From Pycnococcus provasolii (Eukaryota > Chlorophyta > Pseudoscourfieldiophyceae > Pseudoscourfieldiales), in contig CP150553.1 in NCBI GenBank assembly GCA_049487715.1, positions 1 to 64,000 of the forward strand: 64,000 nucleotides of DNA, in the 5' to 3' direction. The translations under genes were made by a program, and so were the position numbers. The notes below the pieces were generated by a model, which was given only the letters and a program-made list of their open reading frames with translations, was not told the DNA's origin and did not search any database. How positions within the stretch are numbered: the first letter of the stretch is position 1; every line of letters starts with the position of its first letter. This document shows, piece after piece, positions 29,021 to 40,492 of the stretch.

Positions 29021-30000
29021 TTGGGGCACCTCGTTGGGGCTTTTCTATGTACAGTATCGATCACTTGAACGACGACTGAGACCTAGGAAGTACTGTACCT
29101 GGGCAGAGGCGACGCGAAACCAGGAGCACGAGGAATCACCCAACTTGAGCAAACAACAGGCACCAGGAGAAAGGCACCAGGCAGCCAGGCGCGAAAAACG
29201 GGAAAATGAAGAGGAAGATTTCTCTCAAGGTGTCCGAAAAAAAACAAAAAACAAAAAACAAAGCGAGGTTCGAAAGACGAGACCTGACGAACGAGACGAG
29301 CGAGGTGGCCATGGAGGTGCGTGGCCGAAGAAGAGAAGAAGTTCCGGAAGTTCCGTTGGGACTTCTCGGGATCCGACATCCGACATCCGAGGGCAAAGGC
29401 GAGCCTAGAGGACCGTACTCGTCGACGAGCTACCCTAGAGGGTTGTTGGTAGTCTACTGTAGGTAGGCGTTGGCGTTGTTGTGTCGGCTCCTCCTCCGGC
29501 AGCAGGGTGCCGGCACAGAGTCCTCTCAGTTGTGAAGTCGCCTTTGTTTTCTTTGTTTTCTCGCGGGAAGGGAAGGGAAGGTAGAGAACTTCCCTATCGT
29601 AGGATCTCGGGAACGAAAGCAACCCCACCACCACCAGCACCGAGAGGAGAGGAGAGGAGAGCTGTGCCTGGCCCGATTGCTTTTAAGCACCCGACAGCAG
29701 GTCCCGAGCGGGAACTCCAAGGGCCAAAGGGGTCCCCTTTGTCCCCTTTTGTCCTCCAAGGCCGACCCCGACTGCCCGACGAACCTCCACCTGGTTCTGG
29801 TTCTGGCTCGTGCACCTCGCTCGAACCCGACCGACACCTCGCTCTCACCTCACTCCGAACGGGGACAGACTGCACTGCACGGACATGCGCTTGGGCTTGG
29901 GCTGCTTGCTGTGTTAGCGCTTGACTTGAAGTGAAGCTTGTGGAGAGAGAGAGAGATTAGGAGAGGTGTGGAGAGGTTAGGAGAGGAGAGGTTAGGAAAG
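29021..30000. other. Spacer upstream of the SFI1-like gene
   Basis: About 980 bp without a convincing gene. It has an A-rich tract with AAAAAACAAAAAACAAAAAACA character near 29236-29262. The leader immediately before the SFI1-like start is GGAGAGGTTAGGAGAGG-type purine-rich sequence (29944-29998). A short arginine-rich open frame (29034-29408) is compositional noise. Confidence 0.5.
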
Positions 30001-33000
30001 ATGGCGGGATACCTGCACGGCCAACTGCCCACAAGGCGCGTCGGTGGCGGATACGCATACGACGCGGACGCTTCCGACAACTTGCACACGGACGCGCTAC
30101 TCGCGTCGCAGAACACATACCGCGCGCTCGGAAGAGACGTCGCGGCGGCGAGAGGGCCCATGTCGCCGTACGACGTCGAGGTCGTCGCCGAGATCTTGGG
30201 AGGGGCGGAGGAACTTGCACACCGAGAGGCGAACAGAACGGGAACGCCTGTTGAGGTACGTTTTGGCTGTGCCAACACACTCTTGCTTCAGGTTTTGTCC
30301 CGTGAACCTTGAGAAGACAGTCGCTCTTTCTCACCTCCGGTGAACGTGTGTGCGCTCGGATGAAAACAAGGCAGCAGCTCACAACTCCTCTCAATCCCCA
30401 ACCGACACCCCCCTTTCCACTTCAAAACAAACAATATACAAACAGGTTACCCTCCCGCGCCTTCTCGAGGCTTACGATGCCGTCCTTCTGCGAAGAGGCA
30501 TCTCGCCTTCCGACGACACCTTCTACTACAAGGTGCTGCTGAAGCTGTCGCTCGACCCAGACCCAGACTGGTGGGCCAAGCTAGAAAGGGAGGCGGCCGC
30601 CTCCACGCGAAGCGCCGCCACAACCACGCGAGAACGTCGAATCCTGCGCGGCGCCTTCCAGCTCTGGCGTGCCACAGCGCGAAGTGGTGTCGCAAGAACG
30701 CCAGCAAGGAACTACTACTATCAACCGCCACCGATGAGCGAGTATAGCAATCTATACAGCAACGGAAGCATGGGCGACGACAGCGCGTACGCAACCATGT
30801 CTGAGGACCAGCGCGCATACGCCGAGTATCGGCTGCTCAAGGGCGCCCTGCACACCTGGCGAAGGCACGCGTACCAACTGCGCGTGCGCGAGGAGGAGAA
30901 GGCCCTCGCACTCGAGAACTGGATGGTTGCCGTGAGCTATTGGGAGTGCCGCACGCTTGGGCGATACCTGTACCGATGGCGCATCGGCAAAAGCCACCTG
31001 CTGAACGACGCGCTGTACTTCTGGGCGGGAAAGCTCTGTCAGATTGTTTTCTACCGATGGTACGAGTACGCGACTGACGCGCAGGAAAAAGGACTCCGAG
31101 CTGCGGACTGGCACACGAGGCTCGTAGCACGCAAGTACTTTACCGCCTGGCGAAAGTCGTCAAAGACCTTCAAGGCGCGTGCCGCAGCGCTGAACAAGAG
31201 CCTCGGTTTCTGGGCGGGGCGCACGACGAAGTCCATCGTGATGTCTTGGCACCTGTACACCGCGAACAAAAATGACGCGGTGCGCCGCGGCGTGACCTTT
31301 ATGAGAAGAACATTTCGGCATAAGACGATCGTCGCCTGGCGCAATGAGGCGAAGCAGAGTGCATTCCTGCGACAGTGCGAGGAGAATACCTCGTTCGCCG
31401 CAGATTCCGCGCTCAAGACGCGCTTCTACATCAGGTGGTGCGCGGCGTACGAAAGGAGGCGGCGCAACCACGAGTGCCTTTCGAAGGCTTTGGCGCGCAT
31501 GCGCAATCGAGTACTCGGCGCCGCATTCGACAACTGGGCGGTTCGAACGTACGATATGCAGCAGCGCCGCACAAAGGTTGCGTCTTGCCTGAATCGGATG
31601 ATGCACGGAACGAAGCTCAAGTGCTTCATCGGGTGGTGGGACAAGATCGTCGATCTGCAGCGCCTGCGAGGGCGCGCATTTGCGGTCATGTCGAAAATGC
31701 GATTTCACACACAGGCGATGGCGGTTGCTGCGTGGCAGGACTACGTGGAGGAGCGCTTCGAGATTCGCGGCAAGATGGAGGCGGTGGTGCATCGTATTCG
31801 AAGCGGCTGTCTCGTCAGATGCTTCGAAGCTTGGTCCGAGAAGACGGCGCAGGCGTACGAGCGTCGGCACAAGGCTCGTGGCGTCCTCCTGCGTATGCAG
31901 AATGCAAAGCTCGCAAAGGCTCTCGGGAAGTGGAAGAAGGTATGCGCCGAGATGGCTGAGTACAGGGCAAGAGTTGGCATGAGCCTGGCCCGGGTTATGA
32001 AGCGCGCAATGTTCCTGGCGTACAACAAGTGGCACAACCTGACGCAGAAGATGAATGCTGAACGTGCAATCATCGAGCAGGTGAGCGCGATGCCACAGCG
32101 CCGATGCGCCGGAGTGTGCTGGAGAACGTGGAGGTACAGATTCAAGCAGCGACAGCGCCTGAGGCACGCATCCATGGCGCTGACGAAAGGTGCGCAATTC
32201 CGTGCGTTTGGGCACTGGAGGAGCAGCTGTCGTCAGAGGCGCGAGAAACGGCTCACGGCGGCACGTGCGCTCAGTCGCATGCGCAACCGTGCCGTCGCGG
32301 CGTGCTGGGTGCGATGGTGCGAGGAGGTGGCGCGAATCAGGGAGCATAAGCAGCGACTCAAGCGCGCCGCGGTCTTCATGCTCAATCGTTCGCTCACCAA
32401 GTCGTGGACGACATGGAGAAGCCAGGTTATGGCTTCGCGAGAAATTAAGAGCATTCTCTCCAAGCCTCTTGCCAAGCTGCGAAATCGTGCCATGAGTGAC
32501 GCCTTTGACATATTCCGTCAGAATGTCGACGCCGCTCGGGCGCAAATGGAGGTGGCTCAGCGCGCGGCAGGACGTCTGCTCATGCGCGACTGTGCGCGGG
32601 CTATGGATCGATGGCTCGATATGACGATTGAGAGGCAGCATGCGCGCGGCGTAGCGTTCCGTGCGCTACAGCAAATGCGCATGCGAGCGGTCTCAGTAGC
32701 ATTCGGCAGCTGGATCGACGGCGTCGCCTTGCTTCAGCACCAGCAGAGTGTCGCGCAGAAAGCAGCAAGATGGTGGTCGAAAAAGGTAGAACGCATGGCG
32801 TATATGTTTTGGCGCGAGGTTGTGGAGAAGCGAGCCGCTGAGCGCCAAAAAGCACGTCGCGCGATTGGGCGCATTCTTCATGGTGCGCTGGGACGCTCGT
32901 TCGAGGCATGGTGTACATCGTGCGAGCAGGCCAAGGCAAAGAGAGCAGTTTTGCGCCGCGCTGCGGCGCGCTGGAACGGTCGCGTTGTGTCCGCCGCCTG

Positions 33001-36000
33001 GGCTACATGGCATGAGTCGGCAACCGCGTCGGCGGGAAAGAAGAGGCTCATGCACAATGCCATCTCACATCTCTTCCGAAGGCAACTGCACATGGCACTT
33101 ATCGGATGGAACGCGCGCATGCAGTGGTTGCACGAGTCGCGTAAAAAGGTCGCGAAGACGCTTCTGCGAATTACGAATAGCAAGATGCACGCGTCATTCG
33201 CGAAGTGGGTGGATTACTGGCGCGAAACGACACGCAATCGAGAGCAGATGCGGCGTGCTTCGAAGTTCTTTTTGCATCGTACGGAGATGGCGGCGCTCTT
33301 GAGTTGGTATGATATCACGAATGACATGAATAAAAAGCGCGAAATGGCGGCAAAGGGCCTCGGCATGTGGAAGAACGCCACGGTGGGCAAGGCATTCCAG
33401 GCTTGGTACTTGAACGCCATGGAACGTCGCGATCACACGCGCAAGGCGACGACCATGATTTCACGCATCATGAACCGTACGTTGTTCACCGCTTACGCGA
33501 AGTGGGCCGAGGCAGCTGCTGACTCAGCGAGCCGTCGTGAGCGTGTCGCACTTGCGGCGCACCGCTGGTTGAACAAGGCTCTGTACTGCGCGCTAGATGC
33601 GCTCCAGGAGAATGTGGAGAAAGCTCGCAACGCGCGTGCTGCGCTTTCCCGCTTTCGCAATGTCGCGCTCGTGAAGAGCTTCAATGCATGGAGCGAGAAC
33701 GCCTCTTCCGCGGCATATCTGCGAGAGGCTGCGACGCGCGCCTTCGGACGTTGGCGCAACAATGCGCTCGGGATGGGCTTCGATGCTTGGCGCGATTTCG
33801 TGGCTCAGCAGCAGTCCGATGAGGACAAGGTGCTACGAGCTCTTCAGTTCTTCACGCACGGCGCTCTCATCTCCGCGCTGCAGGGCTGGCGCGCGAAGGT
33901 CACTGACATCGTCATGATGCGGCTAAGGGTCCGAAAAGCTGCGAGCTTCTGGATCAATGGCTCGCTGGTGCGTGGCTTTTTGCAATGGCGGGCAGTCGCA
34001 AGCCAGATTGCCTCGAGCCGTGATAAAGTGAGGGCCAGCGTTACGAGGATGCTTCAGCGTGGACTTTCGATGGCTTTTGAGCAGTGGCAGGAATGTGCCG
34101 CTGATATGGCGGACAAGCGTGGTAAGGTGAATCGCGCACTTGCTAACATTCTAATGCGAAGCATGGTCATCTGCTGGGATGGCTGGCGCAAGTATATCGT
34201 CAACGCTCGATCCAACAAAGGACAGCTTAAGAAGGCAATGCACCTCTTCCACAATCGCACATTTGTGAAGTGTTTCAACGTGTGGCGTGAATTGACGGCG
34301 AGAAAGCTGAGGGCAATGCGCAAGTGGATGAACCTATCTCTCGCGCACGGTTTCCAGGGTTGGCTCGATGCCGTGGACACGATTCGCGAGAATCGCGAGC
34401 GCGGTTCAAAGTCGCTGCTTCGGTGGCTGAACCGATGCTTGGCCGCGGGTCTCGATGCCTTCATCGACAATGCCGAGCGTATGCAGCGCGTTCGCCGTGC
34501 TGGTATGTACCTCCGAAATAGAACAGCCGTTCAAGGTTTTTTTGCATGGCGATCGGCGGTGAATGAGCTGCGTGATGTTCTCGCCAAGGCGAGCATGGCT
34601 GCAAACTTTTTCCGCAATGGCGCTCTGTACGCCGCGTGGCGAGGTTACCGCGACTTCATCTTGCACCAAAGAAGCTGGCGTCGAGAGCTGAAACGCGTAT
34701 TGCTGCACTGGACGCACAAGGCTCTCTCAGCCTCCTGGAGAGCATGGGTGGAAGCTGTTGAGCAGGCACGAGTGTACAACAGCAAGCGAAAGCAGGCAGT
34801 CGCAAACTGGAATTCGGCAGCTGTGTTTGCCGCATTTCGAACGTGGCTTGACTTCCACAGCACGATGCGTCGCACGAAACGCGCCGCACGCTACTGGCAG
34901 GCGGGGGCAATTGGAAAATATTTCCGGTCGTGGATCTCCGCGATTGCGCAAATTCACGCATCACGCGACCTCGCCACGAAGGCTCTCGTCTACTGGCACG
35001 ACAAGCTGCTCCGCGATCCCTTCGAAACCTGGGTTGAGTGGATCGCGATGCTGCACGAACAGCGAGACAAATGCCGAAAGTCCATCGCGCGTGTCGTCAT
35101 GCGAGAGCTTGCCTTCGCTTTCGACGGCTGGTCCTACGCAGCCATGGAGCTACGTGAACAGAGGATGAGAGCGAAGCGTGCACTTGGCTTTGCATTGAAC
35201 CGTGAATTGAGCTCAGCGTGGAATGCCTGGCTCGACTTCGCGGAGGAGCAGCCGAAGTTGCGCCGTGCGGCTGCGTACATGAAAAATGCCGGGATTGCCA
35301 GAGCGTTTACGGCTTGGAATGAGGCACTTCTCGACGCGATTGATGCGGAGGATCGATTCCATCGCGCAGCGCGCTTCTGGTTCAATCGAGGTATTGCCGT
35401 GGCGTGGGCTGCATGGATTGACCAGGTTGTGAAGATGACGGAGATGCGCATCGCCGCCAGGCGAAGCATTGGATACTGGCGAAATCGCGCTCTGGCCGGT
35501 GCGATGTTCACGTGGACGACCATCGTCACGACGCTTAAGTTGCACCGTCAAAAGGTTGGCAAGTCTCTCTCGCGCCTTCGCCTGCGCGCTGCGGCGCAAG
35601 CATTGGACGGTTGGAGAGCAATCGCCACCGATATTATCCAGAAGCGAGGAAAAGCGGGTCGCTTCCTTCGACGCATGAAAAACAAGGAGCTGTATGTATC
35701 TTACACAAGCTGGAGAGAGTTCACGATCGAGCAGCGAAAGCGCCGCCATCTCATGACGAAGACGTTGCTCAGGATCAAGAATCTTAAGCTCGGAGCTAGT
35801 TTTGGCAAGTGGTCGACTTTCGTAGCGGCGAAGCGGGCAAGTGAGCACAAGGTTTTGGGCGCACTTACCACGCTACTTCACCGCGAAATGAGGGCCGCTT
35901 TTGCGACATGGATCGACGTTGTCTGCGAGAACATGGAGAAGCGAGACAAGATTACAAAGGCGGCATTAATGTTCGTGCATCGTGTGCTCTACTCCGCGCT

Positions 36001-39000
36001 TAATGGATGGCGTGACACCGTGGCGACGTTAAATGAGCATCGCCGAATGATTCGCAAGTCGCTTGCGAAGGTGATAAACCGCGAGATCGCCGCCGCCATG
36101 GGTCGCTGGCAAATGTACATGGTTATGGTGCACAAGACCATGCGAGCTATCGCACACCGCGAAAGCGTGCTGATGCGACATGCCCTTGAAACGATGTCGC
36201 GTGAGAATCGCGTCGGGGCAATGGCGCGCCGCGGCGTTCGAAAGTTCATCAACCGCCAGATTAGCGGAGCATGGGAAACTTGGTTTGCACTGTATATGGA
36301 GGCACGAGAGAAGAAGGAATCAGCCATGGCTATGGCAGCTCGCACGATTCACCGCATGCGAAATATGGCTCTTGTCGGGGCCTTCACCGCCATGGTGCAG
36401 CATGCGATCCAGAACATCCAACTGCGTGGCATCATGAGCCGCATTGTCTATCGTGAGGCGTATGCCGCGCTCCTGTCGTGGCAGGAACACACCTACAAGA
36501 TGCGTCGTGCTAAGGAGCTCGCGAAGAGAGCGTTGATGGGTGGTCTCGAGTACCGCTTCCACGTGTGGAAGGAGCTCATGCTCGACTCGCTTGAAATTAA
36601 ACACGACACGTATGCCATGGTTGTGCTTCTGAAGAACAACAGGACGGGGCTTGCGAGGAGGTGCCTTCGCTGTATGGCGAGGTGGTACATGCCAGAGCTC
36701 GTTCACGTGTTCGAAGGGTGGTTGCGCGCTGTTGACGATGCATATTGGGAGAGATACACAAGGCAGAAGGCTTTTCAGTTCTTCCACGGCGCGGTGGCAC
36801 GCAAAGTGTTTGCACAGTTCAGCGAGGCAGTGTTTCAAGGATGTCAGCTGCGCCGGGTGATGCTCTACTGGGGTGGTAAGGCGAGTCAGAAAGCCTTCAT
36901 CGAATGGTCCGAGTACGTGGTAAACTTCAAGGAATTTCGCGCGAAAACCGAGAAGGCTCTATTCTTCATGGTTGGAAACACGCTCAAGTTCTGCATATAC
37001 GGTTGGTTTCACGCCGCGAATGAGCTTCGAACAAAGAAGACGGCGAAGCTTCGCGCTGCGGTGTCGTTCGATTCGCGCCTGCTGCGCAAGGCGTGGGCGA
37101 CGTGGACAACGAGCAAGTCGTCGATTCGCGAGCAGAGAGCCAAGCTGCAGTTTGCTCTCGGTACGATGGCAGGGTATCGAATTCAGATCGCTTTTAATGG
37201 CTGGCTCGCGTTCGCCGCCTGCCAGCAGCAGTTAGTCCTTCAACTGAACGACCTGTACGAGAGGGTGATGGCGCGGCGCACACACGAGAAGCTCGTGAAA
37301 TGGTTCGACTACACAATGCGTGTTCGGTATCACGCGAAGGTGCTCGCGCGCATGAGCATGAGCCGGTATCTGGAATTTGTTGTCGATGCGTGGCGTCGGC
37401 TGTGCAACAAGGAGCGCGGTGCAAAACTGCTGCGCCAGCGCGCGGTGATGCGCATGGTCAATGCCGCTCTTGCGGGTGGTTTCTACAGCTGGATGGATAC
37501 GACCATTCAGATGGCTGCAAATCGTGCCAGAGTGAGGCAGAGCCTCCAGCGCATCATCAATCGTGAGCTCTTCGCCGCTTTCCTTAGTTGGATGACCACT
37601 GTGCAGCGCATCTCATATCAGCGCCAGTCCATCGCAAAAACGCTTGGCAGGATTCGAATGCGCGAGGCTTCCGCGGCCATGGACACCTGGCGCGACGTTG
37701 TGTTGAATCGCGCTTCGAACCAGGCAAAAATGGGCGCGGCGCTCTCGGCGCTTCGCAACCGTCGCATCCGTGCGATGACAAATAGCTGGATCGAGTATAC
37801 CCTCGATCGCCGCGAGCAGAAGGGCAAGGTGGAGCGCGCTCTTCTGCGCTTCCGCAATTCGGCAATCGCAGGCTCGTTCTACGGCTGGGCTGCCAATGTT
37901 GAGGTAGCCAGGGAGACTCGCCAGCGCACGCGCAAGGCGTTGAACTTCTTTGTGAACTCCGAACTTTCCCGCGGATTCTACGCATTCCGCGAGAACGTTG
38001 CAGACGCGCTCGAGGCTCGTGAGAGGGCTCAGAGGGCACTCATTTACTTCATTCACGGCGCGCTCATCTCAGCGTTCAAACGCTGGGTGGAGATGGTCGA
38101 GGAGGTTGTTCATCACCGCGAGCTTGTGGCCAAGAGCCTCAGCAGCATCCTGAACCGCGCGCTGCGCGGAACATTCAACCAGTGGAACCACATGACCGCG
38201 CTTTGGGTGAATCGTCGCAAGCGTGTCATGACGATTATGGCGCGGCGCTTCAAGAGGGACAAGGAGACATTTTTCCTCGAGTGGTTCGAGTATGTGACGT
38301 GGACGACGAAGACGTTCGTCATCCTCGACAATGCGATGAAAAGATTTCGTAACAAGGCGCTGTACGCGTCGTGGGATGCCTGGTTGTCGCACGTCGATGA
38401 GATGGCGAAGATGAGGCGCGCCGCGACATTCTTCACCAAGGCTGCGATGAGCAGAGGTTGGGTGCAGTGGAAGCGCATCTACGAACAGGTGCTTGTGGCG
38501 CGAAAGATGATTCGCGCAGGTGCGTACGCCGATGAGGTGCTCAAGGCTCGAGCGTTTGCCGGGTACTTGGATGCCGCCGTGAGGGAGAAGGACCGACGCT
38601 TCAAGCTCAAGCAGGCGTACATGTTCTGCTTTGGCTCGCTGCTGCAACGTACGTTCAACGAGCTTGTGATGTACACCGTGAAAGTGCAGAAGCTTCGTTG
38701 GTTCCTCACGGGAACCAACGATAAGATCATGAAGGAGACGTTGGCGCTCTGGCGTGATGAGGCTACCTTCCTGAAGGCGATGCGCTTCAATGGCGCATTC
38801 CTTCGAAAGAATACCGACATGGGACGTGTCACGCACATCTATACCAGCTGGCGAAAGTCCATCAGGGCGAAGCAGTGGAACAAGGCGAAGTTCGCCAGCG
38901 AGCTGTTCAAGACGTGGAAGTGGCGCGTCGCGTATGCGAAGGAGATGAAGTCGAAGCAGCTTCGCGCGATCCAAATGATCAGGAACGGATGCATGTACCG

Positions 39001-40087
39001 CTGCTTCAGCCGCTGGAGCGAGCTTGCGAAGCTCATTCTCATGAAGCGCCTCATCTTCCTGCGCAAGCAGCGCAGCATCAAGATGGCGCTCATCATGGGC
39101 GACGAGCTCATCGCACGTCGGCGTCTCGAGCTGCTTGCATCCACGTTCATGGCGTGGCGGCTGACGAGCAGCAAGTTCAAGCTCGTGAGGAACGCGATCG
39201 AGTCGCGCCTCCGCGTGACGATGTACACGTGCTTCAAGGTATGGCGTGAATTCACCGGGCGCCGAATCCTCAGTCGAGAGAACGAGGACGACTGCTCTGT
39301 CTTCTTCGACCGCGTGATCTTGCGCGGCTACCTTCGCAATTGGCGCAACTTCCGCGTCAAGGAGCAGAAGAGGATGACGAAGAAGCTTGCGATGGCCGTG
39401 GAGCATGCCTTCGGCGCTACACTTGGCTTCCAATTCGCCAATTGGAAGAAGTACACCCGCTTCTGCCAGCGCCGCAAGCGCAAGCTGGCGAAGATCTTTG
39501 CCAAGCTGCACGGCGCGGACAAGACGATGGTCAAGCGCTTTGCGTTCAACGACTGGGTGGAGTTCCTTGTGATGAAGAATCAAGGGTTGCAGAGGATGGA
39601 CAAGCTCAGGAGCAAGGCATTGCTTACACGTGCGGGCGAGTATTTCACCCGCTGGAGCACGTACGCCTCTGCCATGGCTCACATGAACCTGGACATGTAC
39701 GATCTACGCGAGCCGATTAACCGCCGAGAGGTTCTGAGTCCTGAGCGCATGCGTGAGAGCCGACGCGCACTGCAGAGGTTCAGCATCATGTACGGTGGAG
39801 ATGCGGTGGTGACGGATGCTGACGACGTCGACAGCCTGATGAGTGGTGTGAAGCTGTCGGATCGCGCGGAGATGATGCAAGAGATCCACAGTCGCGAGGA
39901 GCCGCTCCTGCAGCTTCAACGCCGCTCGGCGAATGGTGCCAGCGGCAGCATGACGCCGACAGTGATGAGCACGAAGTCAGCCAGTGCCAGCCGGGGTGGA
40001 ATGACGGGGAACTCGTCCGCGCCGAGGAGCGGCCGCTCGTCCGCGGCAAAGAGCAGTCGCTTCACGACGCCAAGCCCGGGTTATTGA
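30001..40087 (+). CDS. Giant SFI1-type centrin-binding repeat protein
   Basis: Two exons (30001-30255 and 30446-40087) give about 3,298 residues. The intron is in phase 0 and restores GTPVE/VTLPRLLEAYDAV. After a unique N-terminal region of about 190 residues, the protein consists of a very regular repeat of about 33 residues. Its signature is a hydrophobic stretch ending [AF]-F-x-x-W, as in AAFDNW, KCFIGW, MAVAAW and VRCFEAW, with exact 33-residue spacing in runs I counted. Extrapolation gives about 85-90 copies. This is the SFI1 repeat, in which each unit forms part of one long helix that binds one centrin in centrosome half-bridges and basal-body fibres. The C-terminal 130 residues are Ser/Gly-rich and lack repeats. 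No membrane segments are seen. A length near 3,300 far exceeds yeast and human SFI1. Long minus-strand frames inside it are shadows. Confidence 0.88.
30256..30445 (+). other. Intron of the SFI1-like gene
   Basis: A 190-bp GT-AG intron (donor GTACGT, acceptor ACAAACAG). Exon 1 is exactly 85 codons, and removing the intron joins two frames that are otherwise interrupted. The sequence just before the acceptor is A-rich (CAAAACAAACAATATACAAAC). Confidence 0.85.
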
Positions 40088-40492
40088 GAACACGATAGAA
40101 AAGAGGTGGGAGCGTTCGCATCCGGCGACTTGTTTCCTCTCCTATCCATAACTATATACAATTTATACACATTGTTTGTTTTGTCATCAGAAGCTTACGA
40201 CTTTATTAAAAATTGAGTAATAAGTAGATTCTAAAATTAACCAGTACTTACCAAATACACTGAACTACAGAATACTCCGAAACATGAATGAGTTTTTAGT
40301 TTTCACACCGCACCACACCCACCCTTTTGTCACACCACGCACGTCGTCTCGTCACAAGCTGTCACGCGCCATACAACTAAGGTAGTTGAAAAGAGGACAC
40401 CTATCCGGCCTCTCGGTCGAAGGGATTGATTAGGGGTTGGGTGAGCCGGGGCCCGGGGTCGCGACGTCCCGTCCGCCTCGCGCGCTCACTAG
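40088..40492. other. Spacer between SFI1-like and NELF-B-like genes
   Basis: An AT-rich section (about 40135-40305) follows the SFI1-like stop and probably holds its 3' end signals. The part before the NELF-B-like start is GC-rich and presumably that gene's promoter. No ORF or repeat was recognised. Confidence 0.5.

Noticed and set aside
29034-29408. Plus-strand frame in the spacer before the SFI1-like gene
   Set aside because: Composition is dominated by Arg, Glu and Lys from a purine-rich tract. No motif, and no codon pattern like the neighbours.
31160-32641. 493-residue minus-strand open frame inside the SFI1-like gene
   Set aside because: Also antisense to the repeats, with Arg/His/Ser-rich composition and no domain.
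38069-39682. 537-residue minus-strand open frame inside the SFI1-like gene
   Set aside because: It is antisense to regular SFI1 repeats and rich in Leu, His and Arg. Such frames arise from the GC-rich codon use of the real gene.
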